Below the pieces are notes generated by a model. It searched no databases. It worked only from the letters and a program-made list of their open reading frames with translations, and was not told the DNA's origin. From the NCBI RefSeq assembly GCF_014644295.1, contig NZ_BMKK01000011.1, positions 1-64,000 on the forward strand: a stretch of DNA of 64,000 nucleotides. Direction: 5' to 3'. This document shows positions 1-9,657 of this stretch, one piece after another (position 1 is the first letter of the stretch; every line of letters begins with the position of its first letter). The stretch comes from Emticicia aquatilis (GTDB lineage: Bacteria; Bacteroidota; Bacteroidia; Cytophagales; Spirosomataceae). The position numbers and the translations under genes are program-made.

Positions 1-1314
1 GCAGCCCCAGTGATAAGCAGCAACAAAAACAGCTTGTGTAATGCAGAAACGGCGACGTTAAGTGCAACGGGTTGTAGCGGCAGTATCAAGTGGAGTACTA
101 ACGCCACAGGTAGCAGCATCAGTGTAAGTACGGCAGGTAGTTACACAGCGACATGTAGCAACAGTTGTGGAGAAAGTGGAGCGAGCAATGTAGTAGTCAT
201 CACGACCGGTACAAGCCCAGCAGCCCCAGTGATAAGCAGCAACAAAAACAGCTTGTGTAATGCAGAAACGGCGACGTTAAGTGCAACAGGTTGTAGCGGC
301 AGCATCAAGTGGAGTACTAACGCCACAGGTAGCAGCATCAGTGTAAGTACTGCAGGTAGTTACACAGCGACATGTAGCAACAGTTGTGGAGAAAGTGGAG
401 CGAGCAATGTAGTAGTCATCACGACCGGTACAAGCCCAGCAGCCCCAGTGATAAGCAGCAACAAAAACAGCTTGTGTAATGCAGAAACGGCGACGTTAAG
501 TGCAACAGGTTGTAGCGGCAGCATCAAGTGGAGTACTAACGCCACAGGTAGCAGCATCAGTGTAAGTACGGCAGGTAGTTACACAGCGACATGTAGTAAC
601 AGTTGTGGAGAAAGCGGAGCGAGCAATGTAGTGGTAATCGGTACAGGTACAAGCCCAGCAGCCCCAGTGATAAGCAGCAACAAAAACAGCTTGTGTAATG
701 CAGAAACGGCGACGTTAAGTGCAACAGGTTGTAGCGGCAGCATCAAGTGGAGTACTGGAGCAACGACTGCTACCATCACAGTAAGTACGGCAGGTAGTTA
801 CACAGCGACATGTAGCAATGGTTGTGGTGAAAGTGGAACAAGCAATGTAGTGGTAATTGGTACAGGTACAAGCCCAGCAGCCCCAGTGATAAGCAGCAAC
901 AAGATGAGCTTGTGTAATGCAGAAACGGCGACGTTAAGTGCAACAGGTTGTAGCGGCAGCATCAAGTGGAGTACTGGAGCAACGACTGCTACCATCACAG
1001 TAAGTACGGCAGGTAGTTACACAGCGACATGTAGCAATGGTTGTGGTGAAAGTGGAACAAGCAATGTAGTGGTAATTGGTACAGGTACAAGCCCAGCAGC
1101 CCCAGTGATAAGCAGCAACAAGACGAGCTTGTGTAATGCAGAAACGGCGACGTTAAGTGCAACAGGTTGTAGCGGCAGCATCAAGTGGAGTACTGGAGCA
1201 ACGACTGCTACCATCACAGTAAGTACGGCAGGTAGTTACACAGCAACATGTAGCAATGGTTGTGGCGAAAGCGGAACAAGTAATGTAGTAGTTATCACAA
1301 CAGGAAGCTCATCT
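1..1314 (+). repeat. 219-bp coding tandem repeat, six near-identical copies
   Basis: Copies begin at about 1, 220, 439, 658, 877 and 1096, each exactly 219 bp (73 codons), so the frame is kept. The array probably continues to the left. Copies 1-3 carry the STNATGSSISV variant and copies 4-6 STGATTATITV. The linker TTGTSP changes to GTGTSP one copy earlier (at the end of copy 3) than the core variant, a mosaic that suggests gene conversion or unequal crossing-over. Confidence 0.95.
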
Positions 1315-4300
1315 ACACCACCATCAATTAGTACAAGTAAAACTAATTTGTGTGGTACCGAATCAGCAACATTGACAGCCTCTGGTTGTAATGGTGTGAT
1401 TGTTTGGAGTAATTCAGCAACAGGCTCAAGCATTACAGTAAATACTGCTGGTACTTACACTGCAAAATGTACAGGAGTAGGTTGTGGCGAAAGCGGAGCA
1501 TCCAATCAAATTGTAATCACAACAGGTTCTGCTCCAGTATCACCAATCATCAGTGCTAACAAAGTTGAACTTTGTGGTACCGAATCAGCAACATTGACAG
1601 CCTCTGGTTGTAATGGAGCTGTGAAGTGGAGTACAGGTGCAACTACCAACACAATTTCGGTAAGTGTAGCAGGTACATACACGGCAACATGTACAAACAG
1701 TTGTGGTGAAAGTGGTAACAGCAACGCTCTAATTATCAAGAAAACAGACTTACCATTAGCACCGAGCATTTCAGCCAATAGCACAAGTATTTGTGGAACT
1801 GAAAAAGCAAACTTGGTAGCTAACGGATGTGCAGGAGTCGTGACATGGAGTACAGGAGCAACAGGTTCAGTATTGGCTGTGAGTGCAGCGGGTACATATA
1901 CCGCAACTTGTACAAATATTTGTGGTGAAAGTCCAGTAAGTCAAGGTGTGGTCATTCGTCAAGGTAACTCACCAGCAGCACCAATCATTTCATCAGATAA
2001 GATGAGTGTTTGTGGAACTGAGAAGGCAACATTAATGGCGATGGGCTGTTCAGGCACAGTAACATGGAGTACAGGAACAACAGGCACAAGTGTATCAGTT
2101 AGTTCAGGTACCTATTCAGCAACTTGTGTCAATGGTTGTGGAACGAGTGGCGTTTCTAATATCGTAAATATCTCGAATGGAGGAACACCAACCGCACCTA
2201 AGTTGACAGCCGATAAAACAAGTCTTTGTGGAACTGACACTGCTATTTTAACAGCAGCAGGTTGTTCAGGCACAATTACATGGAATACAGGAGCAACAGG
2301 TAGTACATTGTCAGTATCAAGTGCTGGTACTTATTCAGCAATCTGTAAAAATGATTGTGGTACGAGTCTTTCATCTGATAAATTGACAATAACATCGGGT
2401 GGTAATCCATCAGCACCGATTGTGACGACAAGTAAAGCTGAGATTTGTACAACCGAGACAGCTATTTTAACAGCAGCAGGTTGTTCAGGCACAATTACAT
2501 GGAGTACAGGAGCAACAGGAAGTACGTTATCAGTAACAACTGCGGGTTCTTATTCAGCAACATGTAAAAATGCTTGTGGAACAAGTACAGCATCGACACC
2601 GATAACAATCAAAGCAAAAGCTGATTGTGGATGTACTGCACCATCAGCACCAAGTATAGCCGCTGATAAGACAAGCTTGTGTGGAACTGAAACAGCAATC
2701 TTGACGGCTTCAAATTGTACTGCAACAGTAACATGGAGTACCGGAGCAACAGGCAGCAGCATTAGTGTAAGCACAGCTGGTACATACTCAGCAACATGTA
2801 AAAATGAGTGTGGTACAAGCCCAGCTTCAACGATAGTTACAATCACAAGTGGTGGTAACCCATCAGCACCGAATGTAACAGCAAGCAATACAAGCTTATG
2901 TGGAACTGAAACAGCTACACTAACAGCAACGGGTTGTTCAGGCACAGTAACTTGGAGTACAGCAGCGACAGGCAGTACCTTATCAGTATCAACTGCTGGA
3001 ACTTACACAGCAACCTGCAAAAATGCTTGCGGAACAAGTGTAGCTTCTTCAGTAGTAACGATAACAACAGGTGGTAACCCAGCCGCACCAACTGTGACAG
3101 CAAATAAAACTGAGATTTGTACAACCGAATCGGCAGTCTTGACAGCAGCAGGATGTACTGGAACAATTACTTGGAGTACAGGAGCAACAGGTAGTAGCTT
3201 GACAGTAACTACGGTGGGAACTTACACAGCAACATGTAAAAATGCTTGTGGAACGAGTACAGCTTCAACACCAGTAGTAATCAAATCGAAATCTGATTGT
3301 GGTGGCGGATGTACAGTAACTGCTCCGGTAGTAAGTGCATCTAAAACAACCATCTGTAAGCCAGAGAATATTACTTTGACAGCAACAGGTTGTACGACAG
3401 GAACTGTGATTTGGTCAACTGGTCAAACAGGAAGTTCGATTACTGTTAAACCGACTGCAACATCAACATACTCAGCAGTATGTAATGTATCAAGCACTTG
3501 TTCAAGCCCATTATCTAATTTAATTCAAGTTAAAGTTGGTACAGTTTCAACACCAACAGTTGCTTGTAGCACAGATTTAGTATGTAGCGGCGAATCAGCA
3601 ACAATCAAAGCTTACGGATGCGAAGGAACGATAGTTTGGTCAAATGGTTCAACTGGCGAGTCAATCGTAGTTATTCCAGATGGTACTACTAAGTACTCAG
3701 CGAAATGTAAAGTAGGAGATTGCGAAAGCCCAAGTTCAGAGCATGTAGCGATAGCGGTTGGAAGTCCAAACAAACCATTCGTTTCTTGTAAAAACAGTGT
3801 GATTTGTTACGGTGGCTCAGCTACTCTAACAGCATCAGGATGTACAGGAATCGTAGTTTGGTCTGATGGTTCGACGGGCGGAGTACTAACAGTTTCTCCA
3901 ATCGTAGAGAAAACAACATATACTGCAATCTGTAAATCAATTGGTGGTAAGTGTGTAAGCGATACTTCAAATGCAATCGTAGTAACAGTAGGTAAGAAAG
4001 TAGATGCACCGAAAGTAGTTGCTGAAATCAAGAATGTTTGTCCATTCAATACAGCAGACCTTAACACAGCAATTCTAAGTGAACCAACAACAACTGGCGG
4101 TCAGTTTGAATTCCATACTACAAGTTCGCCAAACTCTCCGTTGGTAACAAATCCAGGAGCAGTAGGTGCAGGTACATATTATGTATTCGAGCGTAGTGCA
4201 GTGGGTTGTTATTGCGACGGTGTAGCCGTGAAAGTTACTATCACAACTTGCGAAGGTGGTGGCGTAACTCCAACGATACCAGTAGTTGATATTGCAGTGA

Positions 4301-5907
4301 AGAAAGTAGCTTCTGCTTCGATTGTCCCAGTAAACGAAATCGTTACTTACAAAGTAACAGTTAAGAACAACGGACAAGTAAAAGCAACGGGTATCGAAGT
4401 ACGTGACATCTTGCCGAGTGGATTGACGTTTGAAAGTGTAACCAGCAATGCAACATTTGCAAACGGAATCGTAACTCTCAAACTTGATTCATTAGTAAGA
4501 GGCGATAGTACAGTATTTACATATACCACTAAAGTAACGGCAGCTGGTAAGATTGTAAACAAAGCAGAGTTATCGAAGATAAAAGAAACAGACAATGTTC
4601 TATCTAATAACTCAAGCGAAGCCACAATCAACGACCCAGCATCTGGAGAACTAATTGGTTTGAGTAAAGTATGTGACCCTGCGGTGTTAGTAAAAGATAT
4701 GATTTACAACGTTCCGTTCGTAATTTATGTAACTAACCTCGGTGGAGCTGACGTATCGAAGATACAAGTGAAAGACGACCTTGACCGTGCATTTGGTAGC
4801 GGTGCTAAGATTCTGAACGATACAATTAAGATTGTAGCAGACCCTGGCTTAGTAGTAAATCCTCAATACACAGGTCGTGGCTCGAACACTAATATGTTGA
4901 TTGACTCGTTGAGTAGTATCAAAAAAGGCCAAAAACTCGCAATGAGATTTACAGTGAAAGTTGACTTGAAAAATGCAACAATTACTGACTTCTTTAACAT
5001 CGCAGAAGTAACGGCCAATGGTAAGAAAGACATTTCAACTAACGGTGCAAATTCTGACCCTGATGGTGATGGCGACCCAACCAACAACGCTGACCCAACA
5101 CCAATTCAGTTCAAGATTGATATTTCACCAGACCGTCCAGCTATAGGAATTGCATTGTCAGTAGCCGATTCTGCTAAAATTGATGAGACTTGTTATAATG
5201 TAACTTACTTAGCCCTTGTGAAAAACTTCGGAAATGCTAAGTTGACAAACGTACAAGTAGCAGATAGTTTAAGCAAAACATTCGCTGATAGTGTAACATA
5301 CAAAGTTGTAGGTTCGACAATCGGAAGTAAGAGTACTTTGAAATTGAACCCGAACTTCAACGGTAAAGAAGATGTGAATCTCTTAATTGCTGACTCAACA
5401 AGTAAATTGGAGGTTGGTCAATTAGACTCATTGTTCTTCACTGTTAAAGTATTCCACAACGGAATCAAAGGGCCATTCTTGAACAATGCTTATGCGAAGG
5501 CAATCGGTAATGGTAAAATCGTAACTGACATCTCGAATGCAGGAACCGAGATTAAGATTAACGAGTCAACGCCTACATCATTAGTATTGCCGATTAGCGA
5601 TGGTAACCTCATCATCCCAGAGGCATTCTCGCCAAATGGTGACGGTAAGAATGATACATTTATTATTCAACTTCCAGCGGGTGCTAAGATGATTTCGTGT
5701 GACATCTACAACAGATGGGGTCACGTAGTCTTCAAAGACAAGGATGGTATCTTGGCTAATAAAGAAAAAGGATGGGATGGAACATCGAACCAAGGTATTA
5801 GATTCGGAACAGAGGGTGTGCCAGATGGTACTTATTACTTCGCATTGGATTACGAACTTAACGGACAAAGAGTTCATAAAGTGAGTTATCTAACCCTTGC
5901 GAGATAA
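1..5907 (+). CDS. Giant repeat adhesin, T9SS type B substrate (5' end outside window)
   Basis: The reading frame is open from base 1, so the N-terminus and signal peptide lie outside the window; about 1,968 residues are visible. Most of it is a string of roughly 73-residue Ig-like modules, each with a conserved Trp (KWST/TWST) and paired Cys (TATC..CG). Around residues 1430-1550 lies a DUF11-type repeat, with similar domains after it. The last ~100 residues (from about 1870) carry the marks of the gliding-motility/CHU_C C-terminal domain: PEAFSPNGDGKND, IYNRWG and a final KVSYLTLAR. This domain directs secretion by the type IX system and surface attachment (family knowledge). I infer a surface adhesin or matrix protein. 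The first six modules are almost identical at DNA level, so copy number may vary between strains. A hairpin terminator follows. Confidence 0.93.
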   Translation, partial: AAPVISSNKNSLCNAETATLSATGCSGSIKWSTNATGSSISVSTAGSYTATCSNSCGESGASNVVVITTGTSPAAPVISSNKNSLCNAETATLSATGCSGSIKWSTNATGSSISVSTAGSYTATCSNSCGESGASNVVVITTGTSPAAPVISSNKNSLCNAETATLSATGCSGSIKWSTNATGSSISVSTAGSYTATCSNSCGESGASNVVVIGTGTSPAAPVISSNKNSLCNAETATLSATGCSGSIKWSTGATTATITVSTAGSYTATCSNGCGESGTSNVVVIGTGTSPAAPVISSNKMSLCNAETATLSATGCSGSIKWSTGATTATITVSTAGSYTATCSNGCGESGTSNVVVIGTGTSPAAPVISSNKTSLCNAETATLSATGCSGSIKWSTGATTATITVSTAGSYTATCSNGCGESGTSNVVVITTGSSSTPPSISTSKTNLCGTESATLTASGCNGVIVWSNSATGSSITVNTAGTYTAKCTGVGCGESGASNQIVITTGSAPVSPIISANKVELCGTESATLTASGCNGAVKWSTGATTNTISVSVAGTYTATCTNSCGESGNSNALIIKKTDLPLAPSISANSTSICGTEKANLVANGCAGVVTWSTGATGSVLAVSAAGTYTATCTNICGESPVSQGVVIRQGNSPAAPIISSDKMSVCGTEKATLMAMGCSGTVTWSTGTTGTSVSVSSGTYSATCVNGCGTSGVSNIVNISNGGTPTAPKLTADKTSLCGTDTAILTAAGCSGTITWNTGATGSTLSVSSAGTYSAICKNDCGTSLSSDKLTITSGGNPSAPIVTTSKAEICTTETAILTAAGCSGTITWSTGATGSTLSVTTAGSYSATCKNACGTSTASTPITIKAKADCGCTAPSAPSIAADKTSLCGTETAILTASNCTATVTWSTGATGSSISVSTAGTYSATCKNECGTSPASTIVTITSGGNPSAPNVTASNTSLCGTETATLTATGCSGTVTWSTAATGSTLSVSTAGTYTATCKNACGTSVASSVVTITTGGNPAAPTVTANKTEICTTESAVLTAAGCTGTITWSTGATGSSLTVTTVGTYTATCKNACGTSTASTPVVIKSKSDCGGGCTVTAPVVSASKTTICKPENITLTATGCTTGTVIWSTGQTGSSITVKPTATSTYSAVCNVSSTCSSPLSNLIQVKVGTVSTPTVACSTDLVCSGESATIKAYGCEGTIVWSNGSTGESIVVIPDGTTKYSAKCKVGDCESPSSEHVAIAVGSPNKPFVSCKNSVICYGGSATLTASGCTGIVVWSDGSTGGVLTVSPIVEKTTYTAICKSIGGKCVSDTSNAIVVTVGKKVDAPKVVAEIKNVCPFNTADLNTAILSEPTTTGGQFEFHTTSSPNSPLVTNPGAVGAGTYYVFERSAVGCYCDGVAVKVTITTCEGGGVTPTIPVVDIAVKKVASASIVPVNEIVTYKVTVKNNGQVKATGIEVRDILPSGLTFESVTSNATFANGIVTLKLDSLVRGDSTVFTYTTKVTAAGKIVNKAELSKIKETDNVLSNNSSEATINDPASGELIGLSKVCDPAVLVKDMIYNVPFVIYVTNLGGADVSKIQVKDDLDRAFGSGAKILNDTIKIVADPGLVVNPQYTGRGSNTNMLIDSLSSIKKGQKLAMRFTVKVDLKNATITDFFNIAEVTANGKKDISTNGANSDPDGDGDPTNNADPTPIQFKIDISPDRPAIGIALSVADSAKIDETCYNVTYLALVKNFGNAKLTNVQVADSLSKTFADSVTYKVVGSTIGSKSTLKLNPNFNGKEDVNLLIADSTSKLEVGQLDSLFFTVKVFHNGIKGPFLNNAYAKAIGNGKIVTDISNAGTEIKINESTPTSLVLPISDGNLIIPEAFSPNGDGKNDTFIIQLPAGAKMISCDIYNRWGHVVFKDKDGILANKEKGWDGTSNQGIRFGTEGVPDGTYYFALDYELNGQRVHKVSYLTLAR

Positions 5908-5929
5908 TCCCTAAATAATATCTAACCAC

Positions 5930-5982
5930 AAAGTGCCACTTCTCAAAACGCCCTAAAAAGCGTTATGAAAGTGGCACTTTAT
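5930..5982 (+). terminator. Terminator hairpin after the adhesin
   Basis: The arms AAAGTGCCACTT (5930-5941) and AAGTGGCACTTT (5969-5980) pair, with an inner stem AACGC/GCGTT in the loop. It lies about 20 bp past the adhesin stop codon. The rest of the spacer to 6195 is AT-rich, with one small ATGCC/GGCAT hairpin at 6131-6144 and no gene that I can support. Confidence 0.85.
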
Positions 5983-6195
5983 TTTAAAAACACCTTATTC
6001 CACAAAAAACTTTTAAAAACATTATACTTTTTGAATAAAGAAATCTCAAAAGTCATTATTAATAAGACATTGATTATTAGTTAGTTATCGACCGATTTGT
6101 TTTTAATTTATCAGCAGTAAATTTTATAAAATGCCTAAAGGCATGATTTTTGCCAATCGTACGTTATTTAAACAAGAAGCAGCAATTCTTTTATA

Positions 6196-8757
6196 ATGTC
6201 GTTAAGGAGACTCATATTATTGACATATCTCACAACTGCTACTCTTGCTTTGTTTGCCCAAAACACCTCGAAGGTTTTTCAGAAAGCCAATACTCAATTC
6301 GAGACACTGGGATATGCAAAAGCAATAGAGTTGTATGAGACTGCCTTAAAGAAACCCAAAGGAGCTTCTGAAGAAGAAATCGTAAAAGCTAAACTCAATT
6401 TGGCTCTTAGTTATAAGTCGGTGAAAGACTATGCCAATGCCGAAAGAGTTTATCGAGATGTTTTGAGTGCCAATCCAATCTTAAAAGGTGACGATATAAA
6501 AGCGTACCGCCATTTTGCCCAAGTGCTTTCGAGTAATGGTAAGTATCCCGAAGCGAATAAATATTGGCAAAAATTCAATGAACTACAAGAACAAGATAAA
6601 CGGGGAATAGAGTTTATTAAACTCAATAGTAACCGAGAAGCATTAGAACGCAACGCAGGAAGTTATAAAATAGAATACGTCGGTATCAACTCAAGTAGTG
6701 CCGACTTTAGTCCCGTTTACTATAAAAAAGGCTTAGTTTTTGTTTCGGGTCGAAGTGCAAATTCGGGCATTCGTAGAGTTTTTAATTGGGATGCTTCTTC
6801 ATTCTTGGATTTATTTTATCTCGAAGACCTCAAAGCAATCGGAAACGAATCAAGTGGAGCATCGGCCATTGGGTCAAGTTCACAAGCACCTATTCAAAAA
6901 ACTGCACCTGCTTCAAAAAAGCTCGGTAATGATTACTATACACCACCTACTTCAAATGATACCAAAACCGTCGGACGAAAAGGGAATGAATATATCACAG
7001 GAAGCAAAGATTTAGATTACGAAGAAAATCCAACCATTCCAACCGAAAAGTTTAGTAAAAACCTCAATTCAAAATATCATGAAGGTCCATGTGCATTTTT
7101 TCACGATGGCTCAAAAATCATTTTTACCCGAAATAGCCAAATCGGTGGCGGAGGAATTTTTGGTCAGAAAAAAAATGCAACCATCAATCGACTAAAACTT
7201 TACACGGCTGAGTTTGAGGACAATGATTGGCGTAAAATAAAAGAAATACCATTCAATAGTAATGATTATTCATGCGGCCACCCAACCCTAACAATAGATG
7301 ATAAAATCATGTATTTTGTATCGGATATGCCGGGTGGTTACGGCGGAACAGACATTTGGATGACTCATTACAACAATGGCGAATGGACAAAACCGCAGAA
7401 TTTAGGAGGAACTGTCAATACCCGTGGTAATGAAATGTTTCCATTCATAGATGAGCGAGGAAACCTCTATTTCTCATCAGATTTCCACCCTGGGCTGGGA
7501 GATTTAGATATTTTCTTTATTCCTATGAATACCGCTACGGGTATGCCAAGTGGCAAAGTGCGAAATTTGGGAGCTCCGCTCAACTCTAACAAAGATGATT
7601 TTGGAATCATTACCGATAGTGAGCGTCGAACGGGTTTTTTGAGTAGTAACCGTAAGCGTGGAGGTACTGATGATGATATTTATAAGTTTACACGCCTTGG
7701 CACGCTCTACGGTTGTCGAGAAGTAGTAGTAAATATCTACGATAATGAAACCAAAAAGCCTTTCGACCGTATCAGGTTTGAATATGAAATCAAAGGCAAT
7801 ACAAGTAGCAGAGAAAGTGCCATCACGAGTAGTCTTGGCACAATTAAGCTTTGCTTGGAGGCAGATAACGACTTTAGTTTTATCGTTAAACAAAATGGTT
7901 TTCAAGCCGAAACCGTCAGTTTTTCAAATAAAGATGCTTCCGATTATGAATCTTCAAAACTGGATATTTATCTAAAAAAAGAAATCGTACTTGTTGATAA
8001 AAATAAGAAAAGCAAACCTGCCGAAACTAAAACACAAACCGAAAGCGATATTTTGGTCGCACGCCGAAACGGAAACCCAGTTTCGACAATCTTCCGAGGA
8101 ATTGTAACTGCTGGGAAAGATAGCACACCAATTGCAGGCGTAAAAATTAAATTCATCAATCAATGCACGGGAACTGTTCAAGAAATGATTACTGGTTCAG
8201 ATGGCTCTTACGAATTTAAGCGTGAGCTTAATTGTGATTATATCTTAGAGTCGGTTAAAGAAAACTTCGGAAAATCATCAGAGTTAGTGCCTAAAGTTGA
8301 AGAAAAACGTAGTATAATCAATATTTTCCGTAAGAAAGCACTTGCACCAAGCGTAGGTTCATTGTTTGATACAAAGCTTTATAAAGTGGGCGATGTCGTG
8401 AAATTGGATAATATCTACTACGATTCGGATAGTTATAAAATACGGAAAGATGCCGCCCGAGAACTCGAAAAACTCGTACGAACAATGCAGAAAAATCCCA
8501 ATATGATTATCGAGATTCGCTCGCATACCGATACCCGTGGTAATGCCCTCGATAACCTAAATTTATCGCAGAGAAGAGCCAACGAAGTGGTTGATTTCTT
8601 GGTTGATAAGGGCGTAGCTCGTGCCAGAATGAGAGGAGTAGGAAAAGGAGAATCAGAGCCAGTTAATAGCTGCGGCGACGGCGTGCAATGTACCGAAGCC
8701 GAACACCAACGTAACCGCCGAACCGAGTTTAAAATTCTTTCGATTGAACGAAAATAA
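6196..8757 (+). CDS. PorE-like OmpA-family protein (TPR, WD40-like, CRD, OmpA)
   Basis: This 853-residue envelope protein has a signal peptide (LTYLTTATLALFAQ), TPR-like helices at about 22-130, and WD40/PD40 propeller motifs at about 165-500 (YFVSDMPGGYGGTDIW, YFSSDFHPGLGDLDIF). A carboxypeptidase-regulatory fold lies at about 633-700, and a C-terminal OmpA-like peptidoglycan-binding domain at about 737-850 (RSHTDTRGNALDN, LSQRRANEVVDF, NRRTEF). This domain order is that of PorE, which anchors the type IX machinery to peptidoglycan, and of many adhesin-linked OmpA proteins. It lies directly after a type B substrate, which supports a role in that protein's export or anchoring. The usual PorP/SprF gene is not between them. 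PorE itself or an accessory paralogue cannot be separated by sequence reading alone. Confidence 0.88.
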   Translation: MSLRRLILLTYLTTATLALFAQNTSKVFQKANTQFETLGYAKAIELYETALKKPKGASEEEIVKAKLNLALSYKSVKDYANAERVYRDVLSANPILKGDDIKAYRHFAQVLSSNGKYPEANKYWQKFNELQEQDKRGIEFIKLNSNREALERNAGSYKIEYVGINSSSADFSPVYYKKGLVFVSGRSANSGIRRVFNWDASSFLDLFYLEDLKAIGNESSGASAIGSSSQAPIQKTAPASKKLGNDYYTPPTSNDTKTVGRKGNEYITGSKDLDYEENPTIPTEKFSKNLNSKYHEGPCAFFHDGSKIIFTRNSQIGGGGIFGQKKNATINRLKLYTAEFEDNDWRKIKEIPFNSNDYSCGHPTLTIDDKIMYFVSDMPGGYGGTDIWMTHYNNGEWTKPQNLGGTVNTRGNEMFPFIDERGNLYFSSDFHPGLGDLDIFFIPMNTATGMPSGKVRNLGAPLNSNKDDFGIITDSERRTGFLSSNRKRGGTDDDIYKFTRLGTLYGCREVVVNIYDNETKKPFDRIRFEYEIKGNTSSRESAITSSLGTIKLCLEADNDFSFIVKQNGFQAETVSFSNKDASDYESSKLDIYLKKEIVLVDKNKKSKPAETKTQTESDILVARRNGNPVSTIFRGIVTAGKDSTPIAGVKIKFINQCTGTVQEMITGSDGSYEFKRELNCDYILESVKENFGKSSELVPKVEEKRSIINIFRKKALAPSVGSLFDTKLYKVGDVVKLDNIYYDSDSYKIRKDAARELEKLVRTMQKNPNMIIEIRSHTDTRGNALDNLNLSQRRANEVVDFLVDKGVARARMRGVGKGESEPVNSCGDGVQCTEAEHQRNRRTEFKILSIERK

Positions 8758-8778
8758 TAATTCTTGATAAAGATTTTA

Positions 8779-8816
8779 ACGTCGGCATCGCTTGAAGCGA
8801 TGCCGACGTTTTTTTT
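8779..8816 (+). terminator. Strong rho-independent terminator
   Basis: A near-perfect palindrome (AACGTCGGCATCGCTT paired with AAGCGATGCCGACGTT) is followed by a run of eight T, 21 bp after the OmpA-family stop codon. Confidence 0.93.
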
Positions 8817-8818
8817 AC

Positions 8819-8873
8819 ATATATTTTGAATTTTTCTTTGGAAATTCAAAATATATTTAGATATTTATCTAAA
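8819..8873. repeat. Two consecutive AT-rich hairpins before exbD
   Basis: Arms ATATATTTTGAATTT (8819-8833) and AAATTCAAAATATAT (8842-8856) form one stem; TTTAGATA (8856-8863) and TATCTAAA (8866-8873) form a second that shares base 8856 with the first. They fill the space between the terminator and exbD, so they would lie in the promoter or 5' leader of exbD. Their function is unknown. Confidence 0.6.
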
Positions 8874-8908
8874 TAATTAAACGAAGTTCAACTTAAACTC
8901 TTACAACA

Positions 8909-9415
8909 ATGGCCGAACTCACCACCAACACCCGCCAACCACGAGTAGATATGACCCCCATGGTAGATTTGGGTTTTCTGCTCATTACGTTTTTTGTGTT
9001 TACCACAACCTTTACATCAAACCGAATGATGACCCTGTATGTGCCTGATAAAACCAATGAACCAGGGCCACTAATCAAATATCAGAACACCTTGACGCTC
9101 ATTCTCGGGAAGGATAATCGAATATTTTGGCATCAAAAAGGCCCCAAAGATTTGAATCCAAGTCTATTAACAGAGACATCTTATGGTACAACTTTAAGTA
9201 AATTAATTCTTGAAAAAAGAAAGCATGCTGAGAATATTAAGAATTTCACGGTTATCATTCGCCCAACTGATGAATCTGTTTACAAAAATACAGTTGATGT
9301 GCTGGACGAAATGAAAATAACCAACCAACTGCTTTATGTGCTGACCGATATTTCAGCGAAAGAAGTGGAGGTGTATCAGAGTAAGGTGAAGTATCAGAGT
9401 AAGGTGAAGTTATGA
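8909..9415 (+). CDS. exbD: ExbD/TolR-family biopolymer transport protein (orphan)
   Basis: This 168-residue protein has a short cytoplasmic N-terminus and one membrane helix at about residues 15-38 containing the family's conserved Asp (PMVDLGFLLITFFVF). A periplasmic domain follows. In ExbB-ExbD/TolQ-TolR complexes this Asp carries protons that drive TonB-type energy transfer (family knowledge). No exbB/tolQ or tonB lies beside it, so it is an orphan copy here, between two terminators in its own unit. The C-terminus ends in a short direct repeat (YQSKVKYQSKVKL), a local duplication. It could power an outer-membrane system, but the partner is unknown. Confidence 0.9.
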   Translation: MAELTTNTRQPRVDMTPMVDLGFLLITFFVFTTTFTSNRMMTLYVPDKTNEPGPLIKYQNTLTLILGKDNRIFWHQKGPKDLNPSLLTETSYGTTLSKLILEKRKHAENIKNFTVIIRPTDESVYKNTVDVLDEMKITNQLLYVLTDISAKEVEVYQSKVKYQSKVKL

Positions 9416-9422
9416 AATAATT

Positions 9423-9455
9423 GAGCCGCTTGAAAACCTTCAAGCGGCTCGAAAA
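9423..9455 (+). terminator. Terminator hairpin after exbD
   Basis: GAGCCGCTTGAA (9423-9434) pairs with TTCAAGCGGCTC (9439-9450), 7 bp after the exbD stop. The trailing sequence is A-rich on this strand, so it may be weak, or act mainly in mRNA end formation. Confidence 0.7.
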
Positions 9456-9463
9456 ATACTTAG

Positions 9464-9640
9464 TTATTGCTTCTTGCTTTTACATTAATTTGCAATGGAA
9501 TAAATTCGCAAGAAATTGCCGAAAAACTATCCGTAAGTGTAGAAACCGTAAAAACCCACCGAAAAAATATATATTTCAAGCTCGGCGTAACGAGTGTTTT
9601 TGAATTGGTCGAATTTGTTGATAAAAATAGTCTGTCGTAA
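9464..9640 (+). pseudogene. 5'-truncated LuxR-type HTH regulator remnant
   Basis: One frame, open from just after a stop at 9461 to the TAA at 9638-9640, encodes the second half of a LuxR/GerE helix-turn-helix: ICNGINSQEIAEKL, then SVSVETVKTHRKN and FKLGVTSVFELVEF. This matches the family pattern (C-x-G-x-S-x-x-E-I-A, recognition helix S-x-x-T-V-K-x-H, then K-L-G-V). The upstream half of the DNA-binding domain, any sensor domain and any start codon are missing. The frame begins right after the exbD terminator. I read it as the 3' relic of a regulator lost by deletion or recombination. Confidence 0.8.
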
Positions 9641-9657
9641 ACGCTTTTGATATAAAC

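Noticed and set aside
1-1314. Regular repeats that might suggest a CRISPR array
   Set aside because: The repeats are 219 bp, in frame and without unique spacers; they code for protein modules.
141-1433. Series of ~65-residue antisense reading frames spaced 219 bp apart
   Set aside because: They are shadows of the adhesin repeat on the other strand; Leu/Val-rich low-complexity translation and no ribosome-binding context.
9421-9603. 60-residue plus-strand reading frame
   Set aside because: Arg/Lys/Asn-rich nonsense; another frame of the same DNA gives the clear LuxR relic.
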